Positions 24,597-33,810 of a stretch of DNA of 64,000 nt are shown here, in pieces. The first letter of the stretch is position 1, and each line of letters begins with the position of its first letter. Location of the stretch: assembly GCA_013360445.1 (NCBI GenBank), contig JABWBP010000021.1, positions 1 through 64,000 of the forward strand, in the 5' to 3' direction. Source of the DNA: Calditrichaceae bacterium (lineage in GTDB: Bacteria; Calditrichota; Calditrichia; RBG-13-44-9; J075). The notes beneath the pieces are model-generated. The model saw only the letters and a list, made by a program, of their open reading frames with translations, ran no database searches and was not told where the DNA came from. The position numbers were made by a program, and so were the translations under genes.

Positions 24597-27350
24597 TCAG
24601 AACCCTAAGGAAAAGCCTACTTCCACTCTTCTTGGCTGGGTGTAGAATTGGGGCTGCACGGCATAGAGGGGATCGGCAGTGGCCCCGCTGATAGCGGATT
24701 GCAACGTATAGGTGGCGCGCCCGGTATCGTCATAAACCTGTTGTTCGTTGCGGGTATCGAACAGGTTGAAAATCTTGGCAAACAAACTCCAGCGCAGCGT
24801 CTGGCCGCCGGTGCGCAAATTGAAATCTTTGAACAATTGGAGGTCGAAAGTTACCAGGTTGGGCCGGCGCCCGCTGTTTTCTTGCAGGTCCGTGGAAATG
24901 GAAGAACCAACCCGGGACCCTTGCACCGGGTTGGGGGTGTAGGGCAGGCCGCCCTCGAACCGCCCCAATATGGAAGCGCCGAACGAACCGAAGCCTAAGT
25001 AAAAATTCCCGGTCAGCACGTGCTTGCGGTCCCAGTCCAGGGGAACGATGCTCTTGCGCGGCTCTTTGTTGTTCTGAATATCATTATAAGCGTCGTCGGG
25101 GTTGGAGGCATTTCCTTCCGCAACCTGGAAGGTGTAGTCTATGTTCGCGGAATAGTGGCTGGAGAAGCGCTTCCGCAGTGCGAAGGTAATTCCCCGCACG
25201 TTGGCGTAGTCGCGGTTCTCATACTGGCTGTATTTGATGTCCACCGCGTAGGTTTCCTGCAAGGGCGAGGTTCCCACCCAGTCGCGAATGTCGCGGTAGA
25301 ACCCGGTGACGTCGAAGCCGATGTCATTGGTCAATTCCTGTTGAAGGCCGATTTCATACATCACCGTGCGCTGGGCGTCCAGGTCGGAGTTGCCGATCTT
25401 ATTGTCGATCCCGTTTTCCCGGGTGACCCGGAAATCGGAGTTCTCATAGAGCAGGCGGAATTCCGGGATTTGCAGAAAATGACCGTAGGAAAAGTGAATC
25501 TGCCCCCGGGTGCTGATGGGATAAGCGACCCCCACCCGCGGCGAAAATTGCAATTTGGCGGAAGGTTCGTCATACCAGATTTGTTCCCGCTCTTCCAGCG
25601 AAAGCTGTTGATTTTCCGGCAAAATCGGGGAATTGATGTTCGGGTCTTTGGGGTCGCGCAGGATTCTGCCTTTTGAGTCGAAATAATCCATGCGCAGGCC
25701 TAAGTTCACGATAAAATCGTTATACTCCATTTTGTCCTGCACATACGCAGAGAATTCAATGGGATTGAAGGAGTACTGGCTGAAATTCGGATCGCCCGGG
25801 CCGGGCATGATGGGCGTAAATAGAGAATCGGATTGGTTCGCGTCGATCACGTTGTAATCCTGGAAATAGATCGTATGAAACCGGGTTTCTATCCCCGCCT
25901 TCATCAAGTGTTTTTTGGTTACCTGGGAAGTGAGGTCGAATTTATAGATCCGGCTGATGGTGTTGCGGTTGAAATGCTGGTTTTTTTGCCCCCCGGTGCC
26001 AAAATTGAAGGCCGGTACGGCAAATTTGGTGTTATCCACGTAGCGGGGATCTTCCGGATTTTCATAGACATACTGGTTGAAATCTTTTTCAAAATAGGAG
26101 AACTTGACGTTATAGAAGGTGGTGGCGTTCAGGGTATGATCGAAGGTGAAAGTGGTGTTGTAGCCTTGCTGAAATTTGGTGAGATCGCCGTCCGGGTTGA
26201 GCTTATAATAATGGTCGTATTCCCGGAACTCCAGATCCTCGCCGTTCAATTTGACCCCTAATTTGATCAGATTGGTCAAACGGTAGGTCAGGTTGGCCTG
26301 CCCGGTGTACCAGGAGTTAAAGTTCATCGGAACAATGCCGCCGTCGCCGGGGGTTCCCACGATACGGCCATTAGAAAGCCGGATGGTGTCGCCGTCGGCG
26401 CGGTACACCCGCTGGCCGTAGAGCCAGCCGTCGTCATACCAGCGCCGGAAATTGACGAAAAAATTCCCCTTTCCGCGGGTAAACGGCACCGGGCCGTCTA
26501 AGCTTGCCTGGATATTGTAAATATTCGTGGCGGAGATGTCATCCAGGTTCAAATACACATCACTGGTATTATTCGGATCGAACGACTCCACGGAATTATA
26601 GCTGTCATCGCTGAAATACCGTCCCATATAGGCGGAGACCTGCCCGGAGTATTTATCGCCGCCTTCCTTGGTGACGATATTGATAATCCCGGACATCGCC
26701 TGGCCGTACTCGGCGTTGAAGGTTCCGCTGATCACCTGCAGGCTCTGGATGGCGTTGTTTTCGATCTCCACCCCGTTGCTGCCGTCGAACACGTCGGTAA
26801 CAGAAACGCCGTCCACCCAGAAGGCGATTTCGGAAGAACGCCCGCCGCGGATGTTGAACCCGCCCTGGTCGTTGCGTACGATGCCGGCCTGGAGCTGCAG
26901 CAGGTCTTCAAAGGTTTGCGAGGGGATCACCGCGATATCTTCGGCGGTAAGCTCCGCCTGGGAGGAGGTAAGGTCGCGGCGGATCACTTCCCGCTCCGCC
27001 ACCACCTGGATGGTCTCTCCCAATTCGACCGTCGCTTCTTCCAACTCTACATTGATGGTAGTCGTGAAGTCCACGCTGACCTGCACGTTGGCTTTTTGCA
27101 GCTCTCGATAGCCGATGTATTGAAACGCCAGCGTGTAAACGCCGGGAGGAACGTTCAGGATCAAATAAGATCCGTCCAGGTCGGTGGTCGCCCCCAGGGT
27201 GGTTCCTTCAAGAAGGATATTTACCCCGATAAGGCCTTCACCGGAGGTTTTATCTTTGACGATCCCGACGATCTTTCCGGTCGTTCCGCCAAAAACCTGC
27301 AAACTCAGGATTAAACAAAGAAGAAGGAGAATGGTAGCTTTCACCTTCAC
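24597..27350 (-). CDS. TonB-dependent receptor, SusC-like with carboxypeptidase-regulatory N-domain
   Basis: 917 residues. Signal peptide, then a CarboxypepD-regulatory-like domain (GIVKDKTSGEGLIGVNI, ATTDLDGSYLI), a plug domain (IRGGRSSEIAFWVDG; GTFNAEYGQAMSGIINIVTKEG), and a 22-strand barrel ending in RRVEVGFSLGF with a terminal Phe. It imports a large substrate, here probably malto-oligosaccharides, across the outer membrane with TonB energy. I choose the GTG at 27350 as start because GGAGG lies five bases upstream; the longer frame begins at a TTG without a ribosome site. A perfect inverted repeat about 75 bases upstream may be an operator. Confidence 0.88.
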   Translation of the reverse strand: MKVKATILLLLCLILSLQVFGGTTGKIVGIVKDKTSGEGLIGVNILLEGTTLGATTDLDGSYLILNVPPGVYTLAFQYIGYRELQKANVQVSVDFTTTINVELEEATVELGETIQVVAEREVIRRDLTSSQAELTAEDIAVIPSQTFEDLLQLQAGIVRNDQGGFNIRGGRSSEIAFWVDGVSVTDVFDGSNGVEIENNAIQSLQVISGTFNAEYGQAMSGIINIVTKEGGDKYSGQVSAYMGRYFSDDSYNSVESFDPNNTSDVYLNLDDISATNIYNIQASLDGPVPFTRGKGNFFVNFRRWYDDGWLYGQRVYRADGDTIRLSNGRIVGTPGDGGIVPMNFNSWYTGQANLTYRLTNLIKLGVKLNGEDLEFREYDHYYKLNPDGDLTKFQQGYNTTFTFDHTLNATTFYNVKFSYFEKDFNQYVYENPEDPRYVDNTKFAVPAFNFGTGGQKNQHFNRNTISRIYKFDLTSQVTKKHLMKAGIETRFHTIYFQDYNVIDANQSDSLFTPIMPGPGDPNFSQYSFNPIEFSAYVQDKMEYNDFIVNLGLRMDYFDSKGRILRDPKDPNINSPILPENQQLSLEEREQIWYDEPSAKLQFSPRVGVAYPISTRGQIHFSYGHFLQIPEFRLLYENSDFRVTRENGIDNKIGNSDLDAQRTVMYEIGLQQELTNDIGFDVTGFYRDIRDWVGTSPLQETYAVDIKYSQYENRDYANVRGITFALRKRFSSHYSANIDYTFQVAEGNASNPDDAYNDIQNNKEPRKSIVPLDWDRKHVLTGNFYLGFGSFGASILGRFEGGLPYTPNPVQGSRVGSSISTDLQENSGRRPNLVTFDLQLFKDFNLRTGGQTLRWSLFAKIFNLFDTRNEQQVYDDTGRATYTLQSAISGATADPLYAVQPQFYTQPRRVEVGFSLGF

Positions 27351-27425
27351 GGGGGCCTCCGAAAAATGTGTGATAGACAACTGAATCTAACCGCTTTATA
27401 GAGCAAAACATCCGCAGAAAACCCG

Positions 27426-27451
27426 TTAGTCACTTCAAAAAGAGTGACTAA
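27426..27451. promoter_or_regulatory. Candidate operator upstream of the receptor gene
   Basis: A perfect 9-bp inverted repeat, TTAGTCACT and AGTGACTAA, separated by eight bases. It lies in AT-rich DNA 76-101 bases before the GTG start of the TonB-dependent receptor, where a promoter is expected. A dimeric regulator such as the TrmB protein could bind it. I did not find the same motif before the other island genes by eye. Confidence 0.4.
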
Positions 27452-27591
27452 TGTTAAAGAAACCATACTGAATTTGTCAAGAAAAAAAATTATCAATTTG
27501 ATCGAAGCTTTACCGGGTTGTAACGCTCCGGTTAAAGGGGGAAAATGGGTAAGCGGGGATTCGCTTGCGACTCATCGCAAAGCTTCCATCT

Positions 27592-27632
27592 TTCCTTGAA
27601 AATTGTAAATCCCGCTTTCAATTTTCAAGGAA
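27592..27632. terminator. Hairpin after the foldase gene
   Basis: TTCCTTGAAAATTG (27592-27605) and CAATTTTCAAGGAA (27619-27632) form a 14-bp stem with a 13-base loop, about 80 bases past the stop of the minus-strand foldase gene. No long T-run, so a terminator role is tentative. The remainder of the 27351-27712 gap holds the receptor promoter region and no gene. Confidence 0.5.
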
Positions 27633-27712
27633 GAAGGTTGTTTGATAGTACCGAACTTCGGAGAATATGGATGATGGTCGAGCGGAGCTATCATGCCGGC
27701 CATCCTTTCGGT

Positions 27713-29101
27713 TTACCAGACGTAATATTCCCGGATCACCGCCGGCAGCGCGGGAATTTTTTGCTGCAACTGCGTTCCGGTAACATCATGGAACAGCAAG
27801 GTCGTATCAATCGAGACCAGGGTGCGGTTTTTTAAATCCTGGTAAAGCGTTTTGCGGGCCTGCCATTTTTCAGGGTCTTCCTGCTGGTAATCCACCCAAT
27901 AAATGCGCTTTTTGAACTCGTCCGCCAACAGTTGTTTGCGCCAGCGGCCGAGGGTTTCCCGCAGCTCACGGTCATTCTGAACTCCCTGGCGGTAGGCCTC
28001 CCGCAGCAGCAATTCATCCCGCACCATGTCGATAAGGTGGCGCGCCAGAGCGCTCTCGGTGCTGATGGAAGGGCGGTGCAAGGGGGGCATCTCCTGCAGC
28101 TTATGCAAGAATTCTCCCACCCTCCAGCGCTCGCCGTTGAACTCTACCAGCGCCCGGTCGAGCAATTCCCCGGCATTGCCGGTAATGTTTTCTAATTCGA
28201 GATCGGTTACCCGGGGCGCCGGCAGGGGCGTCTCCTGGCGGCGAAGGTTGATGTACCCCTTGCTGAAATCCAGCAACTCCCGCAGCACCGCGGTTTTGAT
28301 GGTCACGGATTTGCCCTTCAGCTTCTCGGCCAGATACTCGGCGCTTTTTACCCGGGCGCGGCGGGTCTTCAGGGTATTAGTGAAATCCTCTTTGTGCTCC
28401 GTAAAGTACTCCCGGCTCAGGAAAACCGACTGCTGGACGTCCTCCACCCGCATAATATGATACCCGAAGGAGGATTTCAGCGGATGGGATATCTGCCCGA
28501 TACGCAGGTTGTACACGCTGTCGGCTAAAAAGGGGTCGAGGTCGGAAATGGAAACGAAACCCAAATCGCCGCCGCTGTTGGCCAGGGCGGAGTCTAAAAA
28601 GGTTTCCCGGGCGAGTTTCTCGAAGCTTTCCCCGGATTGCAAGCGGCGGTAATAGATTTCCGCTTCTTCCCGGGAAGGGGCAAACAAATGCCGGAGTTTT
28701 ACCCGGATACTGCTGCGTTTATACTCTTCCCAGGCCTCTTCTTCGCTGACCGGAATTTTATCCAGCACCTCCTTCTGATAGAGGCGCTTCAATACTTCCT
28801 TGTGCTCGATGTAGCGCAGGCGGCTCTGAATTTCGGGAGTGTTTTCCAGGCCGTCTTCTTCCGCAGCTAAGTATAGAAGCGCCCGATCCGCCATCTGGTT
28901 GAGATGCTGCAAGCGGGCTTCCCGCAGGGTGAGGGTTCCGCGGTACTGGGGAAAAACCGTGAAATCGTAAAGAAAATCGGCGAAGCGGATTTCTTCATTC
29001 CCCACCCGCGCCACCGCCTGCTGCTCCGGGGATTTTTCTTTGCACCCGGCCAGCAGCAGGAGCCAGGAGATTCCGGTTATAATGAAAAGATAACGAATCA
29101 T
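27713..29101 (-). CDS. Parvulin-type peptidyl-prolyl isomerase lipoprotein (SurA/PpiC-like)
   Basis: 462 residues with a lipobox (LLAGC, Cys20). An N-terminal SurA-N-like helical region precedes one parvulin domain (about residues 150-250): VKLRHLFAPSREEAEIYYRRL, FEKLARETFLDS, NSGGDLGFVSISDLDPFL, and SSFGYHIMRVEDV. The C-terminal third is helical and not assigned. Parvulin lipoproteins chaperone outer-membrane and secreted proteins, which suits the adjacent receptor and T9SS cargo. Ribosome site weak. It is followed upstream (right) by palindromic repeats and an SGNH/TPR gene. Confidence 0.85.
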   Translation of the reverse strand: MIRYLFIITGISWLLLLAGCKEKSPEQQAVARVGNEEIRFADFLYDFTVFPQYRGTLTLREARLQHLNQMADRALLYLAAEEDGLENTPEIQSRLRYIEHKEVLKRLYQKEVLDKIPVSEEEAWEEYKRSSIRVKLRHLFAPSREEAEIYYRRLQSGESFEKLARETFLDSALANSGGDLGFVSISDLDPFLADSVYNLRIGQISHPLKSSFGYHIMRVEDVQQSVFLSREYFTEHKEDFTNTLKTRRARVKSAEYLAEKLKGKSVTIKTAVLRELLDFSKGYINLRRQETPLPAPRVTDLELENITGNAGELLDRALVEFNGERWRVGEFLHKLQEMPPLHRPSISTESALARHLIDMVRDELLLREAYRQGVQNDRELRETLGRWRKQLLADEFKKRIYWVDYQQEDPEKWQARKTLYQDLKNRTLVSIDTTLLFHDVTGTQLQQKIPALPAVIREYYVW

Positions 29102-29120
29102 AATGTGTTCGAGTGTTCAC

Positions 29121-29193
29121 AGGAGTGTCAAACTTTAGTTTGACAGTGATCAAGCTAAATTTTGGCGCTGGTCAAGCTGAAGCTTGACACTCC
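29121..29193. repeat. Palindromic repeats AGGAGTGTCAAACT-type
   Basis: TGTCAAACT-TT-AGTTTGACA (29126-29145), a diverged middle copy, and GTCAAGCT-GA-AGCTTGAC (29171-29188), with outer ends AGGAGTGTCAA and TTGACACTCCT that also pair. Same family as 12375-12508. Confidence 0.7.
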
Positions 29194-29197
29194 TGCC

Positions 29198-31246
29198 CTA
29201 TTCTTTGGGGTTGGCAAGATAATTTTGTATATCGACCTTCAGTTTTTCCGCCGGCTCGAAGCCGGGCTGCAGGCGCAGGGCTTCATCTAACAGGCGGCGG
29301 GCTTCCGGCCAGTTTTTCAAATTGGCGTGGCTGACCCCGGCCAGGTAGAGCAGGTTGGCTTTTTCGTAAGTCGAAAATACCGACCGGGCGGAATCCGCCT
29401 TCAGGGTCTCACTGAAGTATTTCACCGCTTCTGTGAACTGGTGTACGAAGACATACAGATTGCCCATTTTCGCTAACAGGAAGGGATTTTGCGGATTCAA
29501 TTCCAGCGCCTTGTCGTACCAGCGCTTCGCTATGGCGTATTCCTGGAGGCCGATCATCACGTCGCCCATCTTCATCGCCGGGAAATAATTTTCCGGAAAG
29601 GCGAGATGCACGGCGCGATACTCCCGCAAGGCGCGGTAGGGCTGGCCGCGGTCTAAGTAATGCTGCGCCAGCTCATAATGCGCTTCATCCCAATAGGTGT
29701 TTTCCCGGTAATGCTTGACGGCCAAGGATTTGGTGATTTCCGACCCCACGGGCTGGTAGCTCGCCAAATCCACCGGGCGCTCCGGAAAAGGCCAGCGGTT
29801 CACTAAAAAGTAGTTGCGATAGGCCCCGAATTCCAGGTCCAATTCCGTCACCCCGGCGCTGTCGCGGGGGAATTCTTTGATAATCCGTTGCAGATTTTCC
29901 GGTTGGAACAAATCCGCTTTATACCCGATCGGCGCCGGGGGATTGATCACCTGCAAAATGCGCAGCGCCTCCAAAAACGCCTGCGCCATCAGCCGGTAGC
30001 CGTTGAAATTGGGGTGCAGGTGCTCTAAGAACAGTTCTTTGCCGGGAATTCCCCCCGGGCTGGCGGCGCGGAACACCGCTTTCATGTCCACCAGGGGAAT
30101 ATTTTCCCGCGCGGCGACTTGTTGAATGATGCGGTTGAATATTCCCGGGGCGCGGAAGCGCAGCCGGTCGAGGTCGCGGGCTTTGGCGAAACGGGCATAG
30201 GCCCGGGCGCTGTCGCCGCCAGCGAGGAGGGATTTTCCCAGGTAATATTGCGCTTCCGCCGCGGCGCTGTCCAACTCCAGCGCCCGGGTGAAGGTTTCCC
30301 GCGCCGCCTGGAACTGCCCGGATTCCAACAGGCCCCGGCCCTCTAACAGCAAACTCTCGCAGCGCCGGCGGGTAAATTCATCCGCGGCGGGCGAAAAACC
30401 GGAAACGAAGGGCGGCTGATCCTTCAAATTGGAGACCAGGTTGCTCACTACCACCTGCACCTTGCGCCGGCGCGCTTTGCGGATGATCTCGGATAAATTC
30501 TCCTCGAAATTGCGGCAGGCGATCTGAAATTTCTCGGAATCGAGGGGAATGGCCTGGTCCTTCGCCATCGCTTCCATCATGGAGCGGGGGGCCGCCCGAT
30601 TCGCACCGGATTTCTCCCCCGCCCCGCGAATGATCTGCTCCAGCAATTGGGTGAGGCGCAGCCGGCGCAGCTTCAGGTAGGCCGCAATCCAAAAACGGCT
30701 GTTGCTGACGTATTGGGAAGAACCCACCCCCTGCGCCCCGTAAAATTCGTTGTGTCCCATATATATAATGAGCACATCGGGCTGCAATTCTAACACCTCC
30801 GGGAGCAAATCTAACACGGTGTGGCTGTTCACCGCGGCGATGCCTAAGTTGATTACTTCCGCCCCGCTTTCGGTCAGCGCCTCGCGCAGGCGGTGCTGCA
30901 ACTGGAAGGGGAAGGTGGCGTTGATCTCGTAGGGAAAACCGGCGGTGGTGGAGCCGCCGAGGCAGAAAATGCGCAGGGTGTTAGGCTTTTTGGCGAGGTC
31001 GATTACTTCCTCGCTGGCTTCCGGGGTTCTGGCTTCCGGCAGGAAAAAATAGCGCTGCCCGATCTCCCGGTTAACCACGTATTTTTCCTTCCCGAAGATC
31101 ATTTTTTTATGCACCAGCGGGTAACTCTCCCCGTAACCGAACAGGCGCAGGGCCAGCTCGGCCAGCGTTAGCAGCAGAACCGGGAGGAGCAGCATCAGCG
31201 CGGTGAAAAGGATGCGGCGGGAGGTGGAGAGCGGGGCAGGCTTCAT
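29198..31246 (-). CDS. SGNH-hydrolase-like protein with C-terminal TPR repeats
   Basis: 682 residues. One N-terminal membrane helix, then an SGNH/GDSL-type domain: LRIFCLGGSTTAGFP with Ser99, and IIYMGHNEFYG with Asn166. A first TPR run lies inside the domain around residues 300-360 (FTRALELDSAAAEAQYYLG), the SGNH block V ligand seems to be LEHLHPNFNGY, and at least three TPRs follow at the C-terminus (KRWYDKALELNPQNPFLLAKMG). SGNH proteins are esterases or O-acyl transfer partners; the substrate is unknown. Its ATG overlaps the stop of the GH13 gene by four bases, so the two are co-translated and it may de-esterify glucan or an envelope polymer. Confidence 0.78.
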   Translation of the reverse strand: MKPAPLSTSRRILFTALMLLLPVLLLTLAELALRLFGYGESYPLVHKKMIFGKEKYVVNREIGQRYFFLPEARTPEASEEVIDLAKKPNTLRIFCLGGSTTAGFPYEINATFPFQLQHRLREALTESGAEVINLGIAAVNSHTVLDLLPEVLELQPDVLIIYMGHNEFYGAQGVGSSQYVSNSRFWIAAYLKLRRLRLTQLLEQIIRGAGEKSGANRAAPRSMMEAMAKDQAIPLDSEKFQIACRNFEENLSEIIRKARRRKVQVVVSNLVSNLKDQPPFVSGFSPAADEFTRRRCESLLLEGRGLLESGQFQAARETFTRALELDSAAAEAQYYLGKSLLAGGDSARAYARFAKARDLDRLRFRAPGIFNRIIQQVAARENIPLVDMKAVFRAASPGGIPGKELFLEHLHPNFNGYRLMAQAFLEALRILQVINPPAPIGYKADLFQPENLQRIIKEFPRDSAGVTELDLEFGAYRNYFLVNRWPFPERPVDLASYQPVGSEITKSLAVKHYRENTYWDEAHYELAQHYLDRGQPYRALREYRAVHLAFPENYFPAMKMGDVMIGLQEYAIAKRWYDKALELNPQNPFLLAKMGNLYVFVHQFTEAVKYFSETLKADSARSVFSTYEKANLLYLAGVSHANLKNWPEARRLLDEALRLQPGFEPAEKLKVDIQNYLANPKE

Positions 31247-33195
31247 TGGCGGCGGGATGAGAGGGTAACTTTGAAAATTTTGATTTCAAACGGTTCCAAT
31301 GCGACGGGAATCTTCGCGGCCGGCAATGGCTGCGCGGCGTTATTTAGAAGATCGGTTAAAACAGCGCCGGGGGCAATATTTTCACCCGGGTTCAGTTCGA
31401 TGGAGGCGGCCTCCTCCCCGCTGTTCACCGCCACCACGCAGGTTTGGCCCTCCCAATCCCGCCGGAAGGCCAGAATTTTCGGCGCAGGTTTCCCTTCGGA
31501 ACCGACCTTGTCGGCGGCCTTGCCGGTGACCCCGCCGGCGGCCCCGCCGGTTTGAAGGAATTCGATGCCGCCCAGGGCCAGCTCCCGGTTCTGGCGGCGC
31601 AGGGCGATCAGTTTTTTATACCACTCGAACAACTGCCGGTCGAAAGCCACGGAGTCCGCGGGGCGGGGTTTGCCGAGGGGATGAGAAACCTCCGCAGCGT
31701 ACTGCAATTCCGGCCAGAGCATCGGTTTGCGGCAGTCCGGATCGTCTGCGCCCCACATGCCCGCTTCGTCGCCGTAATAGAGCATCGGCGCGCCGGGGAG
31801 GGACATTTGCAGCCCGATGATCAGGCGCTGCCGGCGGCGTTCCGCGTCCGTGGGTTTGCGAATATCGTAGGCCGGGTTTTGCAGGGGATTAGCGCCGTGG
31901 TCGTACCAGCGGTCGGGATTGACGATCTGGGAGGCGAGGCGATCCACGTCGTGGCTGTCCATCAAATTTTGGCAGGCCAGCACATTTTGCCAGGGATAGT
32001 CGCGATAAATCGCCTGCAAGCTGTCTGCGAACGCCAGCGCAGAAATCTGCTGCTCCCGGTTGATCGCAAATTGCTGCAAAGCGCGGGCGAAGCGGTAGTT
32101 CATCACCGCGTCGAATGCGCCCGCGAACCAGGGCGCGGCGTTGAACATGCGGTACTGCCGCCAGTCCTCCCACCACACCTCCCCGCTGATGTAGGCCTCC
32201 GGGTTGATCTCCTTCACCCGGCGGCGGAACTCCTTCCAGAAGTTGATGTGCACCTTTTCCGCCACGTCCAAGCGCCAGCCGTCGATGCCGTCCGCGGGAT
32301 CGCCGTCGCCGTCGGGGTCCATCCAGCGCTTGACGATGGCGAAAACGTGCTCGCGGGGGCCGCTTACCAGGCCGTTTTCATCCTGCCGGAACTCCGGCAG
32401 GGTATGGATGCCGTTCCAGCACTGGTAATCGAGTTCATTCTCCGGGGTGGCGGGGTCATCCCACTGTTTAACGACGTACCAATCTTTATAGGGCGATTTT
32501 TGCTGATTTTTGAGCAGGTCCCGGAAGGCCCAGAACGTGTTGCCGGAATGGTTGAACACCCCGTCGATGATGATTTTGATGCCCCGCTGATGGCATTCCC
32601 GGATCAGGTCTAAGAACAGCAGGTCGGCGGCGGTCCAGTGCCAGGCAGCGGGGTCGGCGGGATTTTCATTTTCCCAGAGGCGGCGGTCTCCGCCGGGATC
32701 GGGGCCGAAGTTGTTATCCACGTGATGAAACATCTCCGCGTCGTACTTGTGCAGCGAAGGGGATTCGAACAGGGGATTGAAATAGACCGCGGTGATGCCC
32801 AATTCCTGCAAATAATCGAGGCGGTCGATTACCCCCTGCAAATCGCCCCCATAGCGGCGCATTCCGGCGCAGGCGCTGAAATTCGGCTCCCCCGGTTTTG
32901 CCCAGTCCAGCACCCGGCTCCACTCGACGCTCTTTTCCCAGGGCTGCAGCGCATACCAGTCCGAAGTCCAGGGGTGGATTTGCCAATCTTCCGGCGTGAA
33001 AAACGGCCAGCTTCCGGCCAGGTCTGCGGGAGCGGGATCGTTGCCGCGGTCGCCGTTCCAGAACCGTTCCGGGAAGATTTGATACCAGACCGCCTCCGCC
33101 GCCCAGGAGGGAACCCGGTTTGAGGGAGGCTCCTGGGCAAAGATGGCCGTAAGCGCCGGGATGATTGCTATGATTGCAAGGAAGGGTATTTTCAT
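31243..33195 (-). CDS. GH13 alpha-amylase family enzyme (neopullulanase/cyclomaltodextrinase-like), exported
   Basis: 650 residues. Signal peptide (about residues 1-20), then WAAEAVWYQIFPERFWNGDRGND, the typical opening of cyclomaltodextrinase/neopullulanase relatives. Catalytic triad visible: GWRLDVAEK (Asp310), ISGEVWWE (Glu339) and MDSHDVDR (Asp416). C-terminal beta domain. It lacks the T9SS sorting domain of the other GH13 enzyme, so it probably works in the periplasm on oligosaccharides that the receptor brings in. First gene of a coupled pair with the SGNH-TPR protein (ATGA overlap). No good ribosome site before the ATG. Confidence 0.9.
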   Translation of the reverse strand: MKIPFLAIIAIIPALTAIFAQEPPSNRVPSWAAEAVWYQIFPERFWNGDRGNDPAPADLAGSWPFFTPEDWQIHPWTSDWYALQPWEKSVEWSRVLDWAKPGEPNFSACAGMRRYGGDLQGVIDRLDYLQELGITAVYFNPLFESPSLHKYDAEMFHHVDNNFGPDPGGDRRLWENENPADPAAWHWTAADLLFLDLIRECHQRGIKIIIDGVFNHSGNTFWAFRDLLKNQQKSPYKDWYVVKQWDDPATPENELDYQCWNGIHTLPEFRQDENGLVSGPREHVFAIVKRWMDPDGDGDPADGIDGWRLDVAEKVHINFWKEFRRRVKEINPEAYISGEVWWEDWRQYRMFNAAPWFAGAFDAVMNYRFARALQQFAINREQQISALAFADSLQAIYRDYPWQNVLACQNLMDSHDVDRLASQIVNPDRWYDHGANPLQNPAYDIRKPTDAERRRQRLIIGLQMSLPGAPMLYYGDEAGMWGADDPDCRKPMLWPELQYAAEVSHPLGKPRPADSVAFDRQLFEWYKKLIALRRQNRELALGGIEFLQTGGAAGGVTGKAADKVGSEGKPAPKILAFRRDWEGQTCVVAVNSGEEAASIELNPGENIAPGAVLTDLLNNAAQPLPAAKIPVALEPFEIKIFKVTLSSRRQ

Positions 33196-33810
33196 AAGAT
33201 TCGCAAGTGGGGGGGTTAGTGTTTGGGTGTTATGGTGTTATGGTGCTTTAGTGTTTTAGTGTTGAGAGAAAAAACTACGCTGATTTTAGCGCCTGACTTT
33301 ATAATCGCTCCCAACCCCTCCCCTGCCCTTTCCCTTTTTTCCTTTTCATTCCCACAATCGCGGGGCCAAGCTTTTCACTTTTCATCCCCGCATTCGCGGG
33401 GACAAGCTTTTCACTTATTTTGCGCCGGCAATCTACTTTGAGGCGGGATTTTAAGCAAGCAATTAATCACTCCCCCGGGCAAAACCCGGTTTTGTGACCG
33501 GAAGAGATGCTGCCGTGGCCGGTTGGCCGGGTAGCCGGCCGTGGACGGGGGCCGCCAAAGAACCGGTTGAATTCCCGGGTAAAGGGTGATAAATTTTTCC
33601 AGACTTTACCAGACTTTAAAGGAGGGGTTTAGGCAATTGAGAAGAGTCGTATTGGGTGCGAAATCGATCTGATCCCGGAGGGATGCAAGTGCGGAAAATG
33701 AAGATTCTTGAGGTTTGCGCAGAGGTTTTTCATCTCGCCACGTTTCGCACTATTCCGCGTGTTTAATGGGTTTCGTCCCGAGGCTCAGCCCGAGGGGCAG
33801 ACAAATCGGG
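33196..33810. other. Intergenic boundary between glucan island and eCIS locus
   Basis: 615 bases with no convincing gene. It holds GTGTTTTAGTGTT words (33217-33265), two direct copies of about 35 bases ending CGGGGnCAAGCTTTTCACTT (33347-33380 and 33382-33417, the second with a CCCCGC-ATTC-GCGGGG hairpin), and a GC-rich patch of GGCCGG words at 33515-33545. Both flanking genes are on the minus strand. The upstream part may carry the promoter of the GH13/SGNH pair. Confidence 0.55.

Noticed and set aside
31444-32613. 389-codon plus-strand open frame
   Set aside because: Antisense to a GH13 gene with an intact catalytic triad; a GC-rich shadow with no recognisable domain or ribosome site.
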